From Rikenellaceae bacterium (GTDB lineage: Bacteria; Bacteroidota; Bacteroidia; Bacteroidales; UBA932): a stretch of DNA of 50,082 bases. A program made the translations under genes and the position numbers. The notes under the pieces are model-generated. The model was not told the origin of the DNA. It made no database searches and worked only from the letters and a program-made list of their open reading frames with translations. Below are positions 32,981 to 41,439 of this stretch, in pieces; position 1 is the first letter of the stretch, and every line of letters starts with the position of its first letter. Location of the stretch: the NCBI GenBank assembly GCA_900769905.1, contig CAAGIL010000073.1:1-50082 (forward strand). The letters are read 5' to 3'.

Positions 32981-34530
32981 TTTCCCTTTTCATCCAGAAT
33001 TTCATACTGCAGGATGCTGTGATCTGTCTTTTCGACAAGTTTCAGCTTGCATTTGAATTTTCGTTTCCACTTGGAGACGTATGAAAACAATCCCCTGCTC
33101 AGGTATGCGCCCAGAATCGGGCTTACGGTGAGCGTAAATGTCCTGTGTCCGTTTTCTGCAAGGTCAGCGAGCTTGCGCTCGATCTCCTCATCGATGATGA
33201 GGGTGGAAGCAATCTTCCCGGTTCCGTGGCAAAGCGGACATTTTTCGGTCGTGTTGATCTCCGTTACCGGACGTATGCGCTGACGGGTCAGCTGCATCAG
33301 ACCGAACTTGGTAAGCGGCAGCACGTTGTGCTTGGCGCGGTCGCCATCCATCAGCTCCTTCATGTACTTGAAAAGCTCGTTCCGGTGCTCGGCCTTCTCC
33401 ATGTCGATGAAATCGACTATGACTATGCCTCCCATATCCCTGAGCCTGAGCTGACGTGCGATTTCCTCCGCCGCAATCTTGTTGACCTCGAAGGTATTCT
33501 CCTCCTGATCATTGGTTTTGGCGCGGGTGCCGCTGTTGACGTCGATGACATTGAGGGCCTCGGTAGTCTCTATTACAAGGTATGCTCCCTGTTTCATCGG
33601 GACCACCTTGCCGAAAGAACTCTTGATCTGGCGCGTGACCTCGAAATGGTCGAATATCGGCTCCTTTCCGTCATAGAGTTTCACTATCTTCTCCTGGTCC
33701 GGAGAAATCTGCGAGATGTAACTGCGCACGTCCTCGCAAGTCGCCGCATCGTTGACGTACACGTTCGTGAACGACGAGTTCAGCAGGTCTCTGATGACTG
33801 CGGTGGTCCTGTCCGTTTCCGTGAATAGAAGTCCCACCCCTTTGGATGCCGAAAGCTTCTTCCAGGACTGCTCCCACTTTTCTATGAGCGAACGGAGTTC
33901 GGCAACCAGCACGGCTGCGTTCTTGTTCTCCGCCGCTGTGCGGATAATGGCTCCGTAATTCTTGGGGAGTATGCTCCTGACGAGGGCCTCAAGCCTCTTT
34001 TTCTCCTCCCTGGAGGAGATTTTCTGGGAAACGCTCACCTTCTCAGCGAAGGGGAGCAATACAATGTTGCGTCCTGCCAATGAAATTTCCGCGGTCAACC
34101 TCGATCCCTTGGTGGAAATAGGTTCCTTTATGATCTGGGCTATCACCATCTGGCCCGGCTTGAGATGATCCTCAATCCGTCCTTCCTTCGCCAGCACCTT
34201 GCCCAGCTTGATACCGGAATAGAGTTCTCCGGCATTCCTGTTGGGATTGGTCTCCTTCACGAAGGTGTCGAACGCTGTGAAATACAGTCCGAGGTCCAGG
34301 TAATGGATGAAAGCCTCCTTGCTGTCGCCTATGTCCACGAAAGCGGCGTTCAGGGCCGGGAGAAGTTTCTTGACTCTGCCAAGATATACATCCCCTACCG
34401 TGAAGCCGTGATCCTTGGTTGACTCCCTGTCAAGTTCGATGAGCCTGTGATTCTCCATCAAGGCTATACGGACTTCAGAGGCCGAGACATCGACCACAAG
34501 ATCCTTTTCTGTTTTCGCGGTGGTTTCCAT
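32968..34530 (-). CDS. rng: Ribonuclease G/E family endoribonuclease
   Basis: This is a 520-residue protein from the ATG at 34530; a TTG-initiated longer form is unlikely. The N-terminal S1 domain (GDVYLGRVKKLLPALNAAFVDIGDSKEAFIHY) precedes the RNase E/G catalytic core. The core contains 'LNVIDVNSGTRAK' and 'GGIVIVDFIDMEKAEHR', which hold the Mg2+-binding Asp residues, and the zinc link CPLCHGTG near residue 431. It cleaves single-stranded AU-rich RNA in rRNA 5' maturation and mRNA decay. The length is that of RNase G, without the degradosome scaffold of RNase E. It follows the hup/small-protein unit after a terminator and ends in its own hairpin. Confidence 0.94.
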   Translation of the reverse strand: METTAKTEKDLVVDVSASEVRIALMENHRLIELDRESTKDHGFTVGDVYLGRVKKLLPALNAAFVDIGDSKEAFIHYLDLGLYFTAFDTFVKETNPNRNAGELYSGIKLGKVLAKEGRIEDHLKPGQMVIAQIIKEPISTKGSRLTAEISLAGRNIVLLPFAEKVSVSQKISSREEKKRLEALVRSILPKNYGAIIRTAAENKNAAVLVAELRSLIEKWEQSWKKLSASKGVGLLFTETDRTTAVIRDLLNSSFTNVYVNDAATCEDVRSYISQISPDQEKIVKLYDGKEPIFDHFEVTRQIKSSFGKVVPMKQGAYLVIETTEALNVIDVNSGTRAKTNDQEENTFEVNKIAAEEIARQLRLRDMGGIVIVDFIDMEKAEHRNELFKYMKELMDGDRAKHNVLPLTKFGLMQLTRQRIRPVTEINTTEKCPLCHGTGKIASTLIIDEEIERKLADLAENGHRTFTLTVSPILGAYLSRGLFSYVSKWKRKFKCKLKLVEKTDHSILQYEILDEKGKALN

Positions 34531-34551
34531 TATTAGCAAGTTCAAAATATG

Positions 34552-34586
34552 AAAGAAAAAGCCCGCCGGATCTCCCGTCAGGCTTT
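34552..34586 (-). terminator. Terminator after the 29-residue gene
   Basis: On the minus strand AAAGCCTG (34586-34579) pairs with CGGGCTTT (34565-34558), with one G-T wobble and an inner CGG/CCG extension. TTTTTCTTTC follows. It separates the hup unit from rng. Confidence 0.75.
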
Positions 34587-34592
34587 CCTCGA

Positions 34593-34682
34593 CTATTTCT
34601 TCTTATGTCTGTTCAGACGCAAACGCTTCTTGCGCTTGTGGGTAGACATCTTGTGTCTCTTATGCTTCTTTCCGTTTGGCAT
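34593..34682 (-). CDS. 29-residue AURKAIP1/COX24-like basic protein (probable ribosomal component)
   Basis: The gene is a clean ATG-to-TAG frame encoding MPNGKKHKRHKMSTHKRKKR followed by LRLNRHKKK; about 60% of the residues are Lys, Arg or His. The spacing KKHKRHKMSTHKRKKRLRLNRHKKK matches the AURKAIP1/COX24 pattern (DUF1713) known from mitochondrial small-subunit protein mS38 and from tiny bacterial ribosomal proteins such as mycobacterial bS22. A near-identical small gene is familiar in Bacteroidetes genomes. It lies 16 bp downstream of hup, is followed by a strong terminator, and so forms a two-gene unit with hup. Binding to 16S rRNA is an inference from the family. Confidence 0.8.
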   Translation of the reverse strand: MPNGKKHKRHKMSTHKRKKRLRLNRHKKK

Positions 34683-34698
34683 ATCTATAATGTGTTAA

Positions 34699-34977
34699 TT
34701 ATTTGCTCTTGACTTCCTCTACAAAAGACTTGGCCGGTTTGAAAGCCGGAATATCGTGTGCCGGAATGGTAAGGGTAGTCTTCTGGGTGATGTTGCGCGC
34801 AGCCTTCTGTGCACGATGCTTGATGATGAAACTGCCGAAGCCACGGAGATATACAGGCTCGCCGCTAACGAGGGAAGCCTTGATGCTGTCCATAGTGGCC
34901 TCTACAACGGACTGTACAGTCACCTTCTCGATACCTGTTGCCTTGGCAACTTGATTTACGATTTCTGCTTTAGTCAT
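34699..34977 (-). CDS. hup: HU-family nucleoid protein
   Basis: This is a 92-residue protein with the complete HU/IHF fold: helices MTKAEIVNQVAKATGIEKVT and VQSVVEATMDSIKASLVSGE, then the beta saddle 'VYLRGFGSFIIKHRAQKAARNITQ' and 'IPAHDIPAFKPAKSF' forming the DNA-intercalating arm. It compacts and bends DNA as a dimer. It has a consensus promoter of its own, divergent from lon, and a downstream tiny ribosomal-type gene. Confidence 0.94.
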   Translation of the reverse strand: MTKAEIVNQVAKATGIEKVTVQSVVEATMDSIKASLVSGEPVYLRGFGSFIIKHRAQKAARNITQKTTLTIPAHDIPAFKPAKSFVEEVKSK

Positions 34978-35033
34978 TTTACTTTATTTTTTAGTTAATT
35001 AATATTCAATTACTAGCCATCGAAATTGAGGTG

Positions 35034-35064
35034 CAAAAATAGATTAATTATTTCATAAATCAAA
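35034..35064 (-). promoter_or_regulatory. Promoter of hup (consensus match)
   Basis: On the minus strand TTTG (35064-35061), a 19-bp spacer, then TATTTTTG (35041-35034) exactly match the Bacteroides -33/-7 consensus. Predicted start of transcription is near 35028, about 50 nt before the ATG at 34977. Confidence 0.7.
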
Positions 35065-35068
35065 ATGA

Positions 35069-35100
35069 TTTGTTGCAGTTTTTTCAATCTTGCATATTTG
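35069..35100 (+). promoter_or_regulatory. lon promoter P1
   Basis: TTTG at 35069-35072, a 20-bp spacer and CATATTTG at 35093-35100 (7/8 match to TAnnTTTG). Predicted transcript leader is about 80 nt. Confidence 0.55.
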
Positions 35101-35128
35101 GCATTGGCACGGAGATTGAGTATATTCG
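35097..35128 (+). promoter_or_regulatory. lon promoter P2, sharing an element with P1
   Basis: The TTTG at 35097-35100 that ends the P1 -7 box also stands exactly 20 bp before TATATTCG at 35121-35128 (7/8 match). It could therefore serve as the -33 element of a second promoter with a leader of about 50 nt. Confidence 0.5.
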
Positions 35129-35185
35129 CAACTTGGTTTTAAAAAGGATAATTACTGACAATTTGACACAACATCAGAACACCAT

Positions 35186-37588
35186 ATGAGACAAGATAAA
35201 GAATTCACTTTTCCGGCAGGTGCTGAAGTGAGCATCATTCCGGTAGTACAGGGGGACGCGATGATGAAGTTTGACGAAGCGGAACTCCCTGAGGTTCTGC
35301 CGGTTCTGGCTCTCCGCAACGTAGTGCTGTTTCCGGGCGCCATCTTCCCTGTCACCATCGGCAGGGAGAAATCCATGAAGCTTATCCACGATGCCGAAAA
35401 GGAAGGTTTCTTCATCGGAGCCGTGCCTCAGCTTGACGTGATGGTGGAAGAGCCGCAGGAGGACGACCTCTTCGCCTTCGGCTCCGCCTGCCGCGTCGTC
35501 AAGACCCTGGAGATGCCTGACGGCACCGTAACCGCCATCCTGCACGCCTGCAAGCGCTTTGAAATCCAGGGAGTCCTGGGATATGAGCCTTACATTACTG
35601 CCAAAGTGGCATACCACGACGAAATACTCAACGAGGCGGCAACCGCCACTGACATAAAGGCCATAAGCGAATCCCTGAAGGACAAGGCCATTCAGATTAT
35701 GCGCTCGTCCAATCTCGGCACCCGGGACACCATAGGTGCCCTCAAGGCAATTGACGACTTCCGCTTCCTGGTGAACTTCATCGCCACCTCCATAGAGCTG
35801 GAGGACTTCCAGTCCCGCATCGAGCTCCTGGAATATGACGATGTCAAGTTCAGGTCCCTCAAGCTCCTGTCCCTGCTCGGTTCCCAGATCGAGCTGATGA
35901 AAATCAAGCAGGAAATCAACCAGAAGGTAAAGAGCGACATAGACCAGCAGCAGAGGGAATACTACCTCAACAACCAGCTCCGCACCATCCAGGAAGAGCT
36001 CGGTATGGACGATGCCGAGGAGTTCGACCGCCTGCGCGAGAAGGCCGCCACCAAGAAATGGCCTGAGGAAATAGCCAAGGCCTTCGAGCGCGAACTCACC
36101 AAACTCGAGAAGTACAACCCTTCCTCCCCGGACTACAGTGTCCAGTACAACTACCTGGAATTCATGCTCCAGCTCCCGTGGGGCGAGATGAGCGAGGACA
36201 ACCTCGACCTCGACCACGCCCAGAAGGTGCTTGACCACGACCACTTCGGTCTGGAGAGCGTCAAGGACAGAATCATAGAATACCTTGCTGTGCTCAAGCT
36301 CAAAGGGAATATGAAATCCCCTATACTCTGCCTCTACGGCCCTCCGGGAGTCGGCAAGACTTCCCTCGGAAAGTCGGTGGCAAAGGCCCTGGGACGCAAG
36401 TATGTGCGCATCGCCCTGGGCGGCATGCACGATGAAGCCGAAATCCGCGGCCACCGCAAGACCTATGTGGGCGCGCTTCCGGGACGCATACTCAACGGCA
36501 TCGCCCGTGCAGGCACATCCAACCCTGTGATCGTGCTCGACGAGATCGACAAGCTCAGTTCAGACTTCAAGGGCGACCCTTCATCCGCCCTTCTCGAAGC
36601 CCTCGACCCTGAGCAGAATGCCAGCTTCCACGACAACTACCTGGATCTGGACTACGACCTCAGCAACGTGCTCTTCATCACCACCGCCAACAGCATCTCC
36701 CCTATACAGCCGGCCCTGCTGGACCGTATGGAACTCATCAATGTGACGGGTTACCTCGCTGAGGAGAAGATGGAAATCGCAAAGAAGTTCCTCATCCCCA
36801 AGCAGCTTGAGGAGCACGGCCTCCAGAAGAGGCAGGTCAAGATCGACAAGGGTGCCCTCTCGGCCATCATTGACGAATACACCCACGAATCCGGCGTCCG
36901 CGGTCTGGAGAAGCAGATTGCCAAGATAGCCCGAGTGACGGCGAAGAAGGTGGCGACAGGCTACGACATGCCAGTGACAATCAAGAAGGACAAGCTTAAG
37001 GAGTACCTGGGACTCCCTACCTCATTCCACGACAAGCAGGCCGGGAACGAGGCCCCGGGCGTGGTGACAGGCCTGGCCTGGACCCAGATGGGAGGCGAGA
37101 TACTCTTCGTGGAGAGTTCCGTATCCAACGGCAAGGGAGTGATGACTATGACCGGAAATCTCGGCGATGTGATGAAGGAATCCGCCACCATCGCCTACCA
37201 GTACATCAAGGCTCATCCCGAGATGGCAAAGATGGACTCCGAGACCTTCGCGAGCAAGGACATACACGTGCACGTGCCTGAAGGCGCCACCCCTAAGGAC
37301 GGTCCTTCCGCCGGAATCACGATGGTCAGCTCGATGGTATCGGCCCTGCGCGGCGAGTGCATCAAGGCACACGTGGCAATGACGGGAGAAATGACCCTGA
37401 GAGGCAGGGTGCTTCCTGTGGGCGGCATCAAGGAGAAGATACTTGCAGCCAAGCGTGCGGGCGTAAAGACCATAGTCATCTCCGAGGACAACCGCAAGGA
37501 TGTGGAAGACATCAAGGCAATATACGTCGAAGGCCTTGAATTCCACTATGTCAAGACCATCAAGGATGTAATTGACTACATCTTTTAG
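35186..37588 (+). CDS. lon: ATP-dependent protease Lon
   Basis: This is an 800-residue protein. The N-terminal substrate-recognition domain (LPVLALRNVVLFPGAIFPVTI) is followed by a long helical linker and the AAA+ domain: Walker A GPPGVGKT, Walker B 'VIVLDEIDK', sensor 'NVLFITTAN'. A Ser-Lys protease domain has Ser708 in KDGPSAGITM and Lys749 in GGIKEKIL. It degrades misfolded and regulatory proteins in the cytoplasm. The gene has its own tandem promoters divergent from hup. The last 4 bp overlap the stop of the convergent small gene, and no lon terminator is visible. Confidence 0.97.
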   Translation: MRQDKEFTFPAGAEVSIIPVVQGDAMMKFDEAELPEVLPVLALRNVVLFPGAIFPVTIGREKSMKLIHDAEKEGFFIGAVPQLDVMVEEPQEDDLFAFGSACRVVKTLEMPDGTVTAILHACKRFEIQGVLGYEPYITAKVAYHDEILNEAATATDIKAISESLKDKAIQIMRSSNLGTRDTIGALKAIDDFRFLVNFIATSIELEDFQSRIELLEYDDVKFRSLKLLSLLGSQIELMKIKQEINQKVKSDIDQQQREYYLNNQLRTIQEELGMDDAEEFDRLREKAATKKWPEEIAKAFERELTKLEKYNPSSPDYSVQYNYLEFMLQLPWGEMSEDNLDLDHAQKVLDHDHFGLESVKDRIIEYLAVLKLKGNMKSPILCLYGPPGVGKTSLGKSVAKALGRKYVRIALGGMHDEAEIRGHRKTYVGALPGRILNGIARAGTSNPVIVLDEIDKLSSDFKGDPSSALLEALDPEQNASFHDNYLDLDYDLSNVLFITTANSISPIQPALLDRMELINVTGYLAEEKMEIAKKFLIPKQLEEHGLQKRQVKIDKGALSAIIDEYTHESGVRGLEKQIAKIARVTAKKVATGYDMPVTIKKDKLKEYLGLPTSFHDKQAGNEAPGVVTGLAWTQMGGEILFVESSVSNGKGVMTMTGNLGDVMKESATIAYQYIKAHPEMAKMDSETFASKDIHVHVPEGATPKDGPSAGITMVSSMVSALRGECIKAHVAMTGEMTLRGRVLPVGGIKEKILAAKRAGVKTIVISEDNRKDVEDIKAIYVEGLEFHYVKTIKDVIDYIF

Positions 37589-37824
37589 AAAAGGGTCGGG
37601 TGATTCTTCTCGAGTCCCTCCAGCACGTGTTCCATTACGGACTTGCGTATGAGGGCCGAACGGGAAGACACCTTGAATCTGGTGCAATACTCATCTATTG
37701 CCGCGAGTTCCTGCGCATTGAAAAGCACGGTCTTGCGGCAATTTCTTTTGAGTGACTCCTTCTGCCTGTCCAGATATCCGGGATCAACGGCTGAGTACTT
37801 CCTGATTTTCTTTTTGCGTGGCAT
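37585..37824 (-). CDS. Small basic protein, possible ribbon-helix-helix type
   Basis: This is a 79-residue protein. A very basic start, MPRKKKIRKYSAVDPGYLDR, is followed by 'RKTVLFNAQELAAIDEYCTRFKVSSRSALIRKSVMEHVLEGL'. That is a strand, helix, 'S-RSALIRK' turn and helix, the order seen in ribbon-helix-helix DNA-binding proteins. No toxin partner is adjacent. The start lies 41 bp inside the thioredoxin-like gene and the stop overlaps the lon stop by 4 bp, which leaves the exact start a little open. Regulatory function is inference only. Confidence 0.6.
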   Translation of the reverse strand: MPRKKKIRKYSAVDPGYLDRQKESLKRNCRKTVLFNAQELAAIDEYCTRFKVSSRSALIRKSVMEHVLEGLEKNHPTLF

Positions 37825-38620
37825 TGACTGACTTTATAAGCTGGATCATCTGCGCCAGATTCTCCACCTCCAGGCGGCGTCCGAGTATTTCTCCGTCCGA
37901 CCATATCAGGAACATCCTCGGAGTACCGGTAACCCCGTAGATGCGCTGATAGTCAGAGTCAAACTCCGGATCCCAGAGATGAATCAGCCTGACGTTCTTG
38001 TTGTGTATCTTGAAATTGCGCCGGAATGCCTTCCAGTCGCGCCTGTTGTCGGACGCATAGACGGCATAGAGGTTCATCGGGAAATCCACCTCGTCCAGCA
38101 CTCCCGGCAGGACCATCGATTCGAGCCTGCATTTCGCGCAGGAAGTATCATAGAAGAAGAGCACGGCAACCTTCCCGTCCTCCGGTATGGTCTTCTTCCC
38201 GCCGCAGGGCTTGTAGAGAGTGATTTTCTCGGCCTGCATACCCAGCAGGGAGCGCCGGTTGCAGTTCGCGAACATCTCCGCCTCAAGGTACTCGAACTCA
38301 CTGGTAGCCTGCACCTTGCCGCTGGCGAGCCAGGTGTCGAAGATATGTATCGCCACCGCTTCCTCTCCCATCACGCGTCCGTGCATATAGTGGTTCAGCA
38401 CCCTGAGCGTGACGTGCTGCCTGGCCAGGGAATCGTCCACCATCCCGATAAGGCTGTCGAATTCTGCGCTCTTCACCTCCACGCTCTCCCTCTCCAGAAC
38501 CTGGTAGAACTGGGTCAGAAGGCTGTCCAGCCCGGCATAGCGCTGATAATCCTCCTCCTGCGCACGGAGCTTGGAGCAGAAGCCCAGACAGGCAAGGAAT
38601 ATGAGCAGCAGCCTTTTCAT
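37784..38620 (-). CDS. Exported thioredoxin-like protein (TlpA/DUF5106-like)
   Basis: This is a 278-residue protein with a Sec signal (LIFLACLGFCSKLRAQ). Residues ~22-135 are helical and resemble the N-domain of Bacteroidales thioredoxin-like lipoproteins. From ~140 comes a thioredoxin fold with the redox pair C161-A-K-C164 (FFYDTSCAKCRLES) and the cis-Pro loop in GVTGTPRMFLIW. It probably reduces or exchanges disulfides of exported proteins. Whether Cys15 in the signal is lipidated is unclear. The start overlaps coaD by 4 bp. Confidence 0.8.
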   Translation of the reverse strand: MKRLLLIFLACLGFCSKLRAQEEDYQRYAGLDSLLTQFYQVLERESVEVKSAEFDSLIGMVDDSLARQHVTLRVLNHYMHGRVMGEEAVAIHIFDTWLASGKVQATSEFEYLEAEMFANCNRRSLLGMQAEKITLYKPCGGKKTIPEDGKVAVLFFYDTSCAKCRLESMVLPGVLDEVDFPMNLYAVYASDNRRDWKAFRRNFKIHNKNVRLIHLWDPEFDSDYQRIYGVTGTPRMFLIWSDGEILGRRLEVENLAQMIQLIKSVNATQKENQEVLSR

Positions 38621-39087
38621 TTCACTTCAGGAAGTATTACCCCTTCCGGAAGGAAGAGGGAGGTGTCCCCGCGATGGCGGAGTATATCGCGCACGGCCGA
38701 AGAGGAGATGTGCGCGAACTCCTGGGCGGTAGGGATGATGATGGTCTCGATTTCCGGAGCGATGCGGCGGTTTGCGTCGGCAATGGCACGTTCGTTCTCA
38801 AAGTCGAGCATGTTCCTTACTCCCCTGACTATGTGGCGAACCCCGAGCTGGCGGCAGATATCTACCGTAAGTCCATCATACTCAATCACATCCACATTTT
38901 CCAAGCCCTTGACGGCCTGCTTGATTATCTCTATCTTCTGCTCATTGGAGAAGAAGCCTCTCTTGTCCTGGTTGATACCTATGGCCACGGTGACTTCGTC
39001 GAACATCCCCAGGGCTCTCGTGAGTATGTTGAGATGCCCTGCGGTGAACGGGTCGAAAGACCCCGGGAATAACGCTTTCAGTTTCAT
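38617..39087 (-). CDS. coaD: Phosphopantetheine adenylyltransferase
   Basis: This is a 156-residue cytoplasmic enzyme of coenzyme A synthesis (4'-phosphopantetheine plus ATP to dephospho-CoA). It has the nucleotidyltransferase motif ALFPGSFDPFTAGHLNIL with T/H-x-G-H, 'VAIGINQDKRGFF', 'VRHIVRGVRNMLDFENE' and the C-terminal 'AHISSSAVRDILRHRGD'. Length is typical. It heads a three-gene unit with the thioredoxin-like and small basic genes. A -7-like TATATTTG lies 5 nt before the ATG, suggesting a very short leader, but no -33 box is seen. Confidence 0.95.
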   Translation of the reverse strand: MKLKALFPGSFDPFTAGHLNILTRALGMFDEVTVAIGINQDKRGFFSNEQKIEIIKQAVKGLENVDVIEYDGLTVDICRQLGVRHIVRGVRNMLDFENERAIADANRRIAPEIETIIIPTAQEFAHISSSAVRDILRHRGDTSLFLPEGVILPEVK

Positions 39088-39141
39088 AGCCTCAAATATA
39101 CAATAAATTGATTAAATTAGCGGTATAATTATAGTAAGACT

Positions 39142-39810
39142 ATGGACGTAAGAATTGAACAGAGCTGGAAGGAGGCCCTTTCGGAAGAATTTGAAAAGCC
39201 GTACTTCAGGGAGCTGGCGGCAGAACTCCACCGCGAAAAGCAGGCGGGCATAACGGTATATCCTCCCGGCGGCAGCATCTTCAAAGCCTTTGAACTCTGC
39301 CCTCTCGACCGGGTGAAGGTCGTGATACTCGGCCAGGACCCTTACCACAACCCCGGTCAGGCTATGGGCCTCTCATTCTCCGTCCCTGAAGGCATCGCCG
39401 CCCCGCCTTCACTGAAAAACATATTCAAGGAAATCGAGTCGGACCTCGGGATAAAGATGAGCGGAAGCACCGACCTCAGCCCCTGGGCAAGGCAGGGCGT
39501 ACTGCTGCTGAACGCCGTACTTACGGTCAGGGCAGGTGCCGCCGCATCCCACAGCGGCCTGGGCTGGCAGGAGTTCACGGATGCGGTCATCCGTACCATC
39601 TCCGAAACCCGGAGCGGAGTCGTATTCCTGCTCTGGGGCAACTACGCCAAGACCAAGGCTCCGCTGATAGACATCAGCCGCCACCACATTCTCGCTGCAG
39701 CACACCCCTCCCCTCTCGCCCGCGGAGCATTCTTCGGATGCAGGCACTTCTCCAGAACCAACGGGATTCTGGAGCACGAGGGAAAGAGTCCTATAGACTG
39801 GAAACTGTAA
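39142..39810 (+). CDS. ung: Uracil-DNA glycosylase
   Basis: This is a 222-residue family 1 UDG that removes uracil from DNA. Active-site motif is ILGQDPYHNPGQAMGLSFSV (catalytic Asp, uracil-stacking Tyr/Phe), followed by 'GVLLLNAVLTVRAGAAASH' and the minor-groove loop 'AAHPSPLARGAFFGCRHF' (catalytic His in HPSP). It is a lone plus-strand gene; its stop is 3 bp from the convergent lnt stop. Confidence 0.96.
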   Translation: MDVRIEQSWKEALSEEFEKPYFRELAAELHREKQAGITVYPPGGSIFKAFELCPLDRVKVVILGQDPYHNPGQAMGLSFSVPEGIAAPPSLKNIFKEIESDLGIKMSGSTDLSPWARQGVLLLNAVLTVRAGAAASHSGLGWQEFTDAVIRTISETRSGVVFLLWGNYAKTKAPLIDISRHHILAAAHPSPLARGAFFGCRHFSRTNGILEHEGKSPIDWKL

Positions 39811-39813
39811 GGT

Positions 39814-41439
39814 TCAGACCTTCTTCCGCATCACCAGCCTCATCAGCAGCAGCGCGGCGAGCAGGAAGAACATCAGGGTGGAAACCCTGCCCACTATGTC
39901 CCCGCAGCGCACGAAAAAGGTCTGTTCCGAATTGAAGGATATGCTTCCGGTAAGGCTTTCCTGAGTCCACCACCGGGTGCTGGCCTTGATTTCTCCCCTC
40001 TGGTCTATGAAGCAGGAGATGCCTGTGTTCCCGCAACGGGCTATGTCCCTGCGGGTTTCAATCGCACGAAGGCGGGAGTAGTTCAGATGCTGCCTGTATC
40101 CGGGGGTATCTCCCCACCAGGCATCGTTTGTTATGACGGCAAGGGCACCGGCACCGGCCTTCACGTACTCAGTGCAGTATTCCCCGTAGACGGATTCATA
40201 ACAGATGGCGCAGCCAATGACCCTGTCTTCGTCGAAACGCAGCACTCCGGCTCCTTCCTGTCCCTTGCACCTTCCCATCAGTCCGGACACGTGGGAGAGC
40301 CGGGAGAGCCAGTTGTCCAGAGGCACGAAGATGCGCGGATACGGGGTGGATTCCACGCCCACCACCAAACGGCTTTTGTGGTACTTCTGCAAAGGATGGT
40401 CGGGAGCCATCAGGAAGGCAGTATTGTGGCTCATATACCATCCTCTGCCATAAGGCCTTGCAAGTATGTCGGGAGGCGCGGCAGTAGAGTAAGTCTCTAT
40501 TGTGCTGGCCCCGAACAGCAGCTGCGAGCCCGGATATTCCCCGAGGAAGGAACGGAACTCCTTCACGCTCGCGGAAGCTTCCGCGTCATTGAGTACGATG
40601 TCCGCGGTGAAGGTCTCCGGCGCGAGCAGCAGGCGCGTTTTCGAGCTGTCCCCGAGGCGTTTGAGCTCGGAGTCGAAGATGCCGAGGAGCCTTGCGTTCT
40701 GCTGCTTCTGGCTGAGGCTCTCGAACTTCTCGTACGGGTCCAGGTTAGGCTGGGCAATCACCACCTCAAGCGAGGCTTCGGACTTCTCTTCGTATGAGGA
40801 ATAAAGTGCCTTAGAGAACACCAGAGGGCCGAAAATCAGCATCGTGATGCCGAAAATGGAGGAGGTGCGGGCCACGCGGTTCCAGACATTCCAGGAGCCG
40901 GAGGCGAAGGCGCGCAGCAGGCCGAAGAAGGCAAGGTTGCAGGCCCAGATCCACAGCGAGCCGCCCAGGGTTCCGGTAAACTCGTACCACTGTACGCTGC
41001 GGGTGCTGCCGGCAAAAGCGTTCCCAAGGGTCAGCCAGGGCCAGGAAATGTCCACATCGAAATAGTGCCTTTCCCAGGCAATCCACATCACGGCAATGAA
41101 GATGTACGGCACCGCTCCGCCAAGATACCTTTTCCCGAGGCGGAACAGGGCCCACACCAGGGACATCTGCAAGGCGTTGGCGAGTATGGCAAAGATGCCG
41201 CCGCCCACCGTGGCATTGCACACCCAGAAGGTGGTGAGGGCATTCCAGAGCACGAAGCAGTAGTAGTGATAGAGCCAGAAATGCTTGATTTTCAATTCAT
41301 CGGCAGCATAGTCAGCCCAGAGCAGGGGCAGGAACGCCACCAGGGAAAGGGCCCCGGCGTGAGGCACTAGCCAGGGCAGGCTCAGCAGCACGGCAGAGAC
41401 CGTGCACAGGAGCAGCAGATATAATCCGGGACGTTTCAT
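39814..41439 (-). CDS. lnt: Apolipoprotein N-acyltransferase
   Basis: This is a 541-residue inner-membrane enzyme. About six N-terminal helices (residues 7-210) lead to a periplasmic nitrilase-like domain. The catalytic triad is Glu275 (LLLAPETF), Lys355 (YHKSRLVVGVE) and Cys413 (IGCAICYESVYG). A last helix lies at the C-terminus (VSTLMFFLLAALLLMRLV). It adds the third acyl chain to the N-terminal Cys of lipoproteins, many of which are encoded in this window. Its ATG overlaps the stop of the pseudouridine synthase gene by 4 bp. Confidence 0.94.
   Translation of the reverse strand: MKRPGLYLLLLCTVSAVLLSLPWLVPHAGALSLVAFLPLLWADYAADELKIKHFWLYHYYCFVLWNALTTFWVCNATVGGGIFAILANALQMSLVWALFRLGKRYLGGAVPYIFIAVMWIAWERHYFDVDISWPWLTLGNAFAGSTRSVQWYEFTGTLGGSLWIWACNLAFFGLLRAFASGSWNVWNRVARTSSIFGITMLIFGPLVFSKALYSSYEEKSEASLEVVIAQPNLDPYEKFESLSQKQQNARLLGIFDSELKRLGDSSKTRLLLAPETFTADIVLNDAEASASVKEFRSFLGEYPGSQLLFGASTIETYSTAAPPDILARPYGRGWYMSHNTAFLMAPDHPLQKYHKSRLVVGVESTPYPRIFVPLDNWLSRLSHVSGLMGRCKGQEGAGVLRFDEDRVIGCAICYESVYGEYCTEYVKAGAGALAVITNDAWWGDTPGYRQHLNYSRLRAIETRRDIARCGNTGISCFIDQRGEIKASTRWWTQESLTGSISFNSEQTFFVRCGDIVGRVSTLMFFLLAALLLMRLVMRKKV

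Noticed and set aside
35174..36454. Minus-strand open frame of 426 codons opposite lon
   Set aside because: Lon is intact on the other strand with all motifs; the antisense protein shows no domain.
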